The position numbers were made by a program, and so were the translations under genes. A stretch of DNA of 31,170 nt from Microbacter sp049976245 (GTDB lineage: Bacteria > Bacteroidota > Bacteroidia > Bacteroidales > Paludibacteraceae), in NCBI GenBank assembly GCA_049976245.1, contig JBMFIQ010000028.1:1-31170 (forward strand), written 5' to 3'. Below, piece after piece: positions 25,692 to 31,170 of this stretch; positions within the stretch are counted from its first letter, which is position 1; each line of letters starts with the position of its first letter. The notes beneath the pieces are model-generated. The model was not told the origin of the DNA and did no database searches. It was given only the letters and a program-made list of their open reading frames with translations.

Positions 25692-25743
25692 GACGATGCT
25701 TCCATATCATTCCTAAACTCATTCATTCAAAGCACACAGCAAC

Positions 25744-26952
25744 ATGAAAAAAAAAGTAGTTTTAGCTTTCAGCGGCGGGTTAGACACCTCGTTTTGTGCC
25801 GTTTATTTAGCCAAAGAAAAAGGATACGAAGTCTTTACAGCTATTGCCAACACCGGAGGTTTTAGTGAAGCCGATTTGGTTGAAATCGAAAAGAAAGCAT
25901 ACAAATTGGGCGCCACACAACACGTTACCCTCGACGTAACCCGCGAGTATTACAATAAAAGCATTAAATACATGGTTTTTGGCAATGTGCTTCGCAACGG
26001 CACCTACCCTATTTCCGTCAGTTCGGAGAGAATTTTTCAAGCCATTGCCATCATTGAATATGCCAAAAAAGTTGGAGCTCACTACGTGGCTCACGGAAGC
26101 ACCGGCGCAGGCAACGATCAGGTACGCTTTGACTTAACGTTTCAGGTACTGGCGCCCAAGATTGAAATACTCACACCGACACGCGATTTGAGCTTGTCAC
26201 GCGATGAGGAAATCCATTATTTACGTGAACATGGTATTACCGATCTGGATTTTGCCAAAATGGAATATTCCATCAATAAAGGACTTTGGGGCACCAGCAT
26301 CGGCGGGAAAGAGACATTGAAATCCAACAAAACCATTCCAGAAGAAGCCTATCCGGGCAAAGTAACCAAACATCGCCCCGAAAAACTCACCATCGAATTT
26401 AATCGCGGTGAAATCAGTGCCGTCAACGATGAACCCTTTGAGGACAAAATTGCCGCCATTCGCGAAGTAGAAAAAATTGGTGCCGCTTTCGGTATCGGCA
26501 GAGACATGCACATTGGCGACACCATCATCGGCATCAAAGGAAGAGTCGCATTTGAAGCAGCTGGCGCATTGCTTATCATCAATGCCCACAAGATGCTCGA
26601 AAAACACACCCTGACCAAATGGCAACAATATTGGAAAGATCAAATCGGTACTTGGTACGGCATGTTTTTGCACGAAGCGCAATACCTCGAACCGGTAATG
26701 CGCGACATGGAGGCGTTTCTTGAAAGTACCCAGAAACAGGTCACAGGAAAAGTCATCATCGAGCTCAATCCCTATCGATTCACCCTCGTAGGCATTGAAA
26801 GTCCGTTCGACTTGATGAACAGCCAATTTGGCGAATACGGCGAAATCAATCGCGCATGGACTTCCGACGATGTCAAAGGATTTACCAAGATATTGTCAAA
26901 CCCGATGAAAATATATTACAGCACACTGCACCAAAACAACAATCACAAGTAA
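25744..26952 (+). CDS. argG: Argininosuccinate synthase
   Basis: Joins citrulline and aspartate with ATP to give argininosuccinate (EC 6.3.4.5), the penultimate arginine step. The 402 residues start MKKKVVLAFSGGLDTSFCAV, with the N-type ATP pyrophosphatase loop SGGLDTS at 10-16. Further family segments are GNVLRNGTYPISVSSERIFQ, VAHGSTGAGNDQVRFDL and GLWGTSIGGKE. Length is normal. In relatives argC, argD and others follow at once; here a terminator ends the unit right after argG. Confidence 0.97.
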   Translation: MKKKVVLAFSGGLDTSFCAVYLAKEKGYEVFTAIANTGGFSEADLVEIEKKAYKLGATQHVTLDVTREYYNKSIKYMVFGNVLRNGTYPISVSSERIFQAIAIIEYAKKVGAHYVAHGSTGAGNDQVRFDLTFQVLAPKIEILTPTRDLSLSRDEEIHYLREHGITDLDFAKMEYSINKGLWGTSIGGKETLKSNKTIPEEAYPGKVTKHRPEKLTIEFNRGEISAVNDEPFEDKIAAIREVEKIGAAFGIGRDMHIGDTIIGIKGRVAFEAAGALLIINAHKMLEKHTLTKWQQYWKDQIGTWYGMFLHEAQYLEPVMRDMEAFLESTQKQVTGKVIIELNPYRFTLVGIESPFDLMNSQFGEYGEINRAWTSDDVKGFTKILSNPMKIYYSTLHQNNNHK

Positions 26953-26987
26953 TAAAAGGAGACACGTTCTTTTGCCTCTCCGAAATC

Positions 26988-27020
26988 GCCTTGAAGTTCA
27001 ATCACTTTAAGGCGTTTTTT
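26988..27020 (+). terminator. argG terminator
   Basis: A 9-bp stem GCCTTGAAG/CTTTAAGGC (one G-U pair) with an 8-nt loop is followed by G and six T. It lies 36 nt past the argG stop. Confidence 0.85.
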
Positions 27021-27645
27021 AATAGCCTCAACTTAACTTTTATACGTAAATAACACAACTTTCTCATGTTCTTTACAAGAAACTTCCGCGCCTATATCCT
27101 GACTTATTTTTTGTTCCCGCAAGTGAGATGTTCCACTTACCACAAAAAGTAAGCGAATGGAACAATCCGATAATCGAATCAAGTCACGACCCCGGCATTA
27201 ATCATGCACCTCCCGTTCATCAAGATGCAATGGCTTTAAAAAAGGCATTAAGCAAACCAAAGCCAACGTTCCTCGAAACGTGATGATCGTTTGAAAAAAA
27301 TCTTGTACATTTGTCGATCCATCAAATTCTTAACCATTCGGGAAAAGAAGTTGAGCACAAACACAAATCAAAACAACTATTTAGTTAATATTAGCCAATC
27401 AAACGCATTAAAAGGCGTATAGCAGCAACCAAACGTTGGAAATTAATAATAAGAAACAACTCAGCGCAAAAAAAACTTTAGTAACCCGCCATGGCCTTGA
27501 ATTAAACTCAGCATCGGCAAAAGAGAAAGTTTGATCCCGAACATAAAGGGACAAAAGAACGAAAGCACGCTAATCCGCACATTTTGACAAAAATTTTGCC
27601 ATAAATTGAGATGGAGCAATCCATAAACTTTGACATAACAACAAT
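27021..27645. other. Gene-free region upstream of repeats A/B
   Basis: About 625 bp with no recognisable gene. One imperfect hairpin (27130-27163: GTTCCA/TGGAAC and CTTAC/GTAAG arms around an 8-nt loop with a 4-nt bulge) is visible. Minus-strand open frames here, some extending into the repeats, have no domain signal. The promoter of the BspA-like gene may lie here or in the repeats; I could not locate a good TAnnTTTG. Confidence 0.5.
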
Positions 27646-27736
27646 ATGAAACGAGCCATAAAAAGAGCTTATGATCAAGAAAATGAATATTTGGCGAGTT
27701 CCATACATCCTTAATGTTAAAAATAAAAATAGACGT
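27646..27736 (+). repeat. 91-bp leader repeat, copy A (tandem)
   Basis: First of two head-to-tail units. It begins ATGAAACGAGCCATAAAAAG and ends AAAATAAAAATAGACGT. It contains a 22-codon frame (27646-27714) encoding MKRAIKRAYDQENEYL and ending ASSIHP. It differs from copy B at three positions by eye. Confidence 0.93.
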
Positions 27737-27827
27737 ATGAAACGAGCCATAAAAACAGCTTATGATCAAGAAAATGAATATTTGACAAGTTCCATACATC
27801 CTTAATGTTAAAAATAAAAATAGACGT
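27737..27827 (+). repeat. 91-bp leader repeat, copy B (tandem)
   Basis: Second unit, 88 of 91 positions identical to A by eye. Its 22-codon frame (27737-27805) encodes MKRAIKTAYDQENEYL and ends TSSIHP. The last base of the unit abuts the ATG of the BspA-like gene, so the same A-rich leader stands before the copy-B frame and before the real gene. Confidence 0.93.
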
Positions 27828-30026
27828 ATGAAAGTAATCTATTTCCTGAGCACGCTTGTCGCAGTGGCTTTGATAACTTCCTGTTCAAAAACGCCGGTAA
27901 TTTCAACCACAACCACGACGGAATACAGTAAAAAAGTCAACTTGGTAACGCCCGGAACGATTCGCACACTTTTTTCCACCGAACAAGATTCCGTGACCAA
28001 TCTCACCGTTACAGGCAACATCGATGCACGCGACATTCAATACATGCGCGACAGCCTTCCCAACTTGGCGGTGCTTGATCTTTCGGGCGCTGCCATTCAA
28101 GCCTACAGCGGAACACAAGGCACAATCACAGGCACCAACACCGTCTATCCAGCCAACGAAATGCCTTCTTCCTCGTTTTATTATCCATCCACGCAATTAG
28201 GCAAAACAACATTGGTGACCGTCATTTTACCCGCCACATTGACCTCCATAGGCGACATGGCTTTCAACGGCTGCACGGGATTGACCGGCAGCACCTTCAC
28301 TTTTCCTTCAGGCATTACCCGCATTGGCAACAGTGCTTTCGAAAATTGTTATCTATTAGCCAGCCCACTCAATCTGCCTTCGGGCCTTACCTATATCGGC
28401 GATCAGGCATTTCAACATTCCGGTTTTACGGGCGATTTGAACATCCCAAATTCAGTCACTTACATCGGCACCTATGCTTTTCAAAACTGTGCGAATCTGA
28501 ACGGGAAACTTACCCTGCCTAATGCCATCACTACCATTCCCGACAACGCATTCTTTGGCTGTTCCACTTTGACCGGTAGCATCACCATTCCTAATTCAGT
28601 CACTTCCATCGGAAACAATGCTTTTGGCAACGACATCAATTTCAACGGCACCCTCACATTAAGCAATGCATTGACATCCATTGGCGAAGCTGCTTTCATC
28701 AATTGTGCGCAGCTCACCGGCAACATCAACATTCCCAATTCGGTCACCTCCATCGGCGCCTCCGCTTTTCAGGGATGTGTCGGATTCAACGGCACCTTAA
28801 CATTGCCCAACAACCTTCAAACGATCAATGATCAAACGTTTTTGAGCGACAAAAAACTCACCGGCACGTTAATCATTCCGGCTTCAGTGACAAGAATAAG
28901 GAAACAGGCATTTCAAAATTGTACCGGTTTTAAGGGCGATCTTTCCTTGCCCGCTTCTATTACCTTGATAGATGATCATGCCTTCGAAGGGTGTACCGGT
29001 TTTGATGGTACATTGACACTGCCAACCAATCTGCAAATCATTGGCAATTATGCTTTCAACGGCTGCAAAAACTTCACCAAAAATTTAGTCATTCCCAATG
29101 CGGTTTCCTCCATTGGAAATTATGCATTCAACGCCTGTAGCGGATTTAACGGCACACTGACATTGTCGGCATCCGTCAGCACCATTGGCAGTTATGCATT
29201 CAACGGTTGTACGGGATTGACGGGCAACATCAACATCCCCAACAGCGTGACAACCATCAACAACAACGCCTTTTCGGGTTGTACGGGATTCAAAGGGACA
29301 GTGACGCTGGGGTCCAACGTCATCAACATCAATCAAGCAGCCTTTACCGGATGTACCGGATTGACAGGCAATTTAATCATCCCCAACTCTGTTTCCTACA
29401 TCGGACCTGAGGCTTTCAGCAACTGCACCGGCTTGAAAGGAACGCTCACCATTGGCAATTCTGTGAAACGCATCAGCAACTCGGCCTTTTACAACTGCAC
29501 AGGCTTGACGGGCAACATTTCGATACCAAACACCGCAACGTATGTAGGCAACTATGCTTTCCAAAATTGCAGCGGCTTTGACGGCAACTTAAGTTTGGGA
29601 AGTGCTGTTGACACCATTGGCATTGAAGCCTTTGGCAGTTGCAGCGGACTCACCGGATCGCTCAATATTCCCAATTCGGTCACCATCATTCAAGATTATG
29701 CTTTTACGGGCTGTGCCAAACTAAGCGGCGATCTGACCATTCCCAACTCGGTGAAATCGGTAGGTGACTATGCTTTTCAAAATTGCAGCGGCTTCAACGG
29801 TAAATTAACCGTAGGATCTTCCGTTGCAGCCATTGGCAGTTACGCCTTCTCGGGCTGCACCAAGATTCAGTCCCTCTATGCACTCCCGACAAAACCTCCT
29901 TACCTGACAGGCACCAATGTCTTCACGGGAATTCCGACCACCAACAAATTGTACGTCCCTCTGGGATCTGGCAACGTGTACAAAGGTTCTGCGCAATGGA
30001 ACCTCTTCACGGTGGTGGAGCAGTAA
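27828..30026 (+). CDS. BspA-type leucine-rich-repeat surface lipoprotein
   Basis: A 732-residue lipoprotein: signal MKVIYFLSTLVAVALITSC with lipobox Cys19, an N-terminal domain (about 25-110, with VTGNIDARDIQYMRDSLPNL), then 23 LRR_5/BspA-like repeats of about 24 residues (about 130-690) on the pattern LTIPNSVTSIGxxAFxxCxGFxG. A short C-terminal cap follows (LPTKPPYLTGTNVF...). BspA-family proteins bind fibronectin, fibrinogen or other ligands and mediate adhesion in oral Bacteroidales; here the ligand is unknown. There is no T9SS tail, so the lipid anchor holds it. The DNA repeats are similar enough to recombine. The start is fixed by the lipoprotein signal and directly abuts repeat B. Confidence 0.9.
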   Translation: MKVIYFLSTLVAVALITSCSKTPVISTTTTTEYSKKVNLVTPGTIRTLFSTEQDSVTNLTVTGNIDARDIQYMRDSLPNLAVLDLSGAAIQAYSGTQGTITGTNTVYPANEMPSSSFYYPSTQLGKTTLVTVILPATLTSIGDMAFNGCTGLTGSTFTFPSGITRIGNSAFENCYLLASPLNLPSGLTYIGDQAFQHSGFTGDLNIPNSVTYIGTYAFQNCANLNGKLTLPNAITTIPDNAFFGCSTLTGSITIPNSVTSIGNNAFGNDINFNGTLTLSNALTSIGEAAFINCAQLTGNINIPNSVTSIGASAFQGCVGFNGTLTLPNNLQTINDQTFLSDKKLTGTLIIPASVTRIRKQAFQNCTGFKGDLSLPASITLIDDHAFEGCTGFDGTLTLPTNLQIIGNYAFNGCKNFTKNLVIPNAVSSIGNYAFNACSGFNGTLTLSASVSTIGSYAFNGCTGLTGNINIPNSVTTINNNAFSGCTGFKGTVTLGSNVININQAAFTGCTGLTGNLIIPNSVSYIGPEAFSNCTGLKGTLTIGNSVKRISNSAFYNCTGLTGNISIPNTATYVGNYAFQNCSGFDGNLSLGSAVDTIGIEAFGSCSGLTGSLNIPNSVTIIQDYAFTGCAKLSGDLTIPNSVKSVGDYAFQNCSGFNGKLTVGSSVAAIGSYAFSGCTKIQSLYALPTKPPYLTGTNVFTGIPTTNKLYVPLGSGNVYKGSAQWNLFTVVEQ

Positions 30027-30045
30027 CGCAAGCCTTGCCAAACTC

Positions 30046-30078
30046 AAAAAAAGGGATGATCTCAATCGTCCCTTTTTT
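30046..30078. terminator. Bidirectional terminator between BspA-like gene and yaaA
   Basis: An 8-bp stem GGGATGAT/ATCGTCCC (one T-G pair) with a 4-nt loop is flanked by seven A and six T. It lies between two converging stops. Confidence 0.9.
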
Positions 30079-30107
30079 CATTTCCCCTCACTTCCATAGA
30101 GCATTGT

Positions 30108-30860
30108 TCAATATCGCACAAAAACCCATTCATTGGAGGACGACAATTCGGGCATGAAAACATATCCCTGCCCCATGAACGATTGTAGCGATTCAGCGTC
30201 CGTCAATTGATGTTCAATGATGAAACGGGCCATCAATCCGCGAGCCTGCTTGGCATAAAGGCTGTTGGTCACCAACTTTCCTCTCCTTTCCTGCTTGAAT
30301 ACAGGCGTGATGATGGCATGATGAGCCCCGATCCGTTCGCGATGGATCAACTGAGCATATTCATTGGAAGCCAAATTGATCAACGGACTGCCCCACTGAG
30401 ACAACACTTGTTCCAACATGTCGTTCACCCGCTCTTGCCAAAAAGCATAAAGCGACGGCAGCAAGGCGCTTTTCATGTCGAGACGGTAAGGACGAATAAG
30501 GTCAAAAGGTCTAAGCAAACCGTACAAGGCCGAAAAAATTAGCAAATGATCGTTGGCAAACTGTTGCTGTTCGAGGGTCAGCGTGGCAGCGTCTAATTGT
30601 TCAAACGCAGTGCCGTGAAAAGCAGCCAAAGCCTGTTTTTGCCGTTGATCCGAACCAAAAAAGCGTTGATGCCAATCAAAGACCGTCATGGCTAGCTTCA
30701 TACTCAAATGTTCACGTTGAATCAAATCCTGCAGCGAAAATGTCTGCAATTGACGCATCAACATCTTAGCTTCCTGCTCAAAAAGAGGCAACGTAGCCGT
30801 CGAAAACCATTCCGTTCGGTTAAAGTCCATTGTTTTGGAAGGCGATAACAACAGTACCAT
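30108..30860 (-). CDS. yaaA: Peroxide-stress protein YaaA (DUF328)
   Basis: A 250-residue cytosolic protein of the YaaA/UPF0246 family, which in E. coli lowers free iron and limits hydrogen-peroxide damage. It opens with the family hallmark MVLLLSPSKTMDF and has FSALYGLLRPFDLIRPYRLDM (about 112-132), LINLASNEYAQ (about 160-170) and the late KQARGLMARFIIEHQ. Length is typical. It stands alone on the minus strand, with a perfect palindrome (30893-30909) about 33 nt upstream of its ATG that may be an operator. Confidence 0.93.
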   Translation of the reverse strand: MVLLLSPSKTMDFNRTEWFSTATLPLFEQEAKMLMRQLQTFSLQDLIQREHLSMKLAMTVFDWHQRFFGSDQRQKQALAAFHGTAFEQLDAATLTLEQQQFANDHLLIFSALYGLLRPFDLIRPYRLDMKSALLPSLYAFWQERVNDMLEQVLSQWGSPLINLASNEYAQLIHRERIGAHHAIITPVFKQERRGKLVTNSLYAKQARGLMARFIIEHQLTDAESLQSFMGQGYVFMPELSSSNEWVFVRY

Positions 30861-31170
30861 TTTTGTATCGTTGAAAAGGTTTTTAATCGTCGTTGCAATG
30901 GCATTGCAATGAGATTTAATACAGTTTTAAATCCGGAACAGTGCGTCACCGTTCAACCATTGCGACCGTAAAAATAGCAAAAAGAAACGAAACGTTTCCA
31001 TGCTTTAAGAAGAAGGGGGTTCCATAAAATAAGATCCTTATAAAATGATTGATAGAATATTGTCATAAATATTGTTTTTTTTATATTTTCTTACACTATA
31101 AACCGACAAAAATCAAAAATCGTCGATTTCTATTTTTAATTGCTTGAATATCTGATATCTGTAAAATTAC
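30861..31170. other. Right-end intergenic region
   Basis: These 310 bp upstream of yaaA are AT-rich. Apart from the palindrome at 30893-30909 I see no gene, hairpin or promoter that I would defend. The last 120 bp are very AT-rich. Confidence 0.5.
30893..30909. promoter_or_regulatory. Perfect 17-nt palindrome upstream of yaaA
   Basis: TTGCAATGGCATTGCAA: 8-nt arms around one central base. Its symmetry and place suggest a dimeric regulator site. It resembles neither the PerR-box nor the OxyR pattern that I know. Confidence 0.45.

Noticed and set aside
27461..27799. Minus-strand frames across repeats A and B
   Set aside because: They are antisense readings of the repeat, hydrophobic only because the AT-rich repeat is read backwards.
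27646..27827. Promoter inside the 91-bp repeat (TTTG-N18-TAATGTTA)
   Set aside because: Spacing is right in copies A and B, but the -7 element departs from TAnnTTTG and is lost in C and D, so not called as a promoter.
15430..27827. CRISPR array or insertion sequence as explanation of the repeats
   Set aside because: No regular spacers, no cas genes, no transposase, no terminal inverted repeats or target duplications.

Overview
The window looks like chromosomal DNA of a Bacteroidales bacterium (phylum Bacteroidota). This rests on several features: promoter-like TAnnTTTG boxes (often TATCTTTG) upstream of many genes, A-rich start regions with almost no Shine-Dalgarno sequence, an ExbB/ExbD/ExbD/TonB cluster with a PstS-like lipoprotein and a TPR protein, a four-gene 2-oxoacid:ferredoxin oxidoreductase, an argR-GNAT-argG cluster, and a C10 peptidase ending in a type IX secretion sorting domain. 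The sorting domain argues against the genus Bacteroides itself and for a T9SS-bearing relative. No rRNA, tRNA, CRISPR array, transposase or phage gene was seen.

Layout. 1-3.5 kb: a group 4 glycosyltransferase (+) converges on asnB (-). 3.9-6.6 kb: ppdK (-) with a strong terminator. 6.9-9.05 kb: hflX followed by an S66 LD-carboxypeptidase (-). 9.1-15.4 kb: a minus-strand envelope-energy block. In transcription order it holds a coupled mini-ORF, a small two-TM protein with an acidic tail, a PstS-like lipoprotein, a TPR protein, exbB, exbD, exbD and tonB, and it ends at a strong hairpin. 15.9-18.95 kb: korD-korA-korB-korC (-), with korC set apart by 335 bp of repeats. 19.9-22.5 kb: a secreted C10 cysteine peptidase (+). 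22.6-24.2 kb: padR-pspC (-). 24.5-26.95 kb: argR-GNAT-argG (+). 27.8-30.0 kb: a BspA-type leucine-rich-repeat lipoprotein (+), converging on yaaA (-).

The most unusual feature is a family of 91-bp repeats. There are four full-length copies without indels: 15430-15520 (-), 16585-16675 (-), 27646-27736 (+) and 27737-27827 (+). There is one 3'-half copy at 16492-16533 (-) and one degenerate copy near 19083-19115 (-). Each of the five clear copies ends in GACGT and is followed at once by ATGAA. For three of them that ATG starts a protein gene or the next repeat unit: korC, the BspA-like gene, and the second tandem copy. For a fourth it starts a mini-ORF overlapping the next gene by ATGA. The full copies also hold short frames of 22-26 codons beginning near KRAIK and ending near SSIH. 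The family therefore behaves like a dispersed 'leader plus start codon' cassette placed before unrelated operons. No mobile-element or regulatory family I know matches it.

The rest is mostly ordinary core metabolism and envelope function. Amino-acid synthesis (asnB, arg genes), pyruvate/PEP exchange (ppdK) and ferredoxin-linked 2-oxoacid oxidation (kor) suit an anaerobic fermenter. TonB energisation, a T9SS cargo protease and an LRR surface lipoprotein suit life on polymers or hosts.
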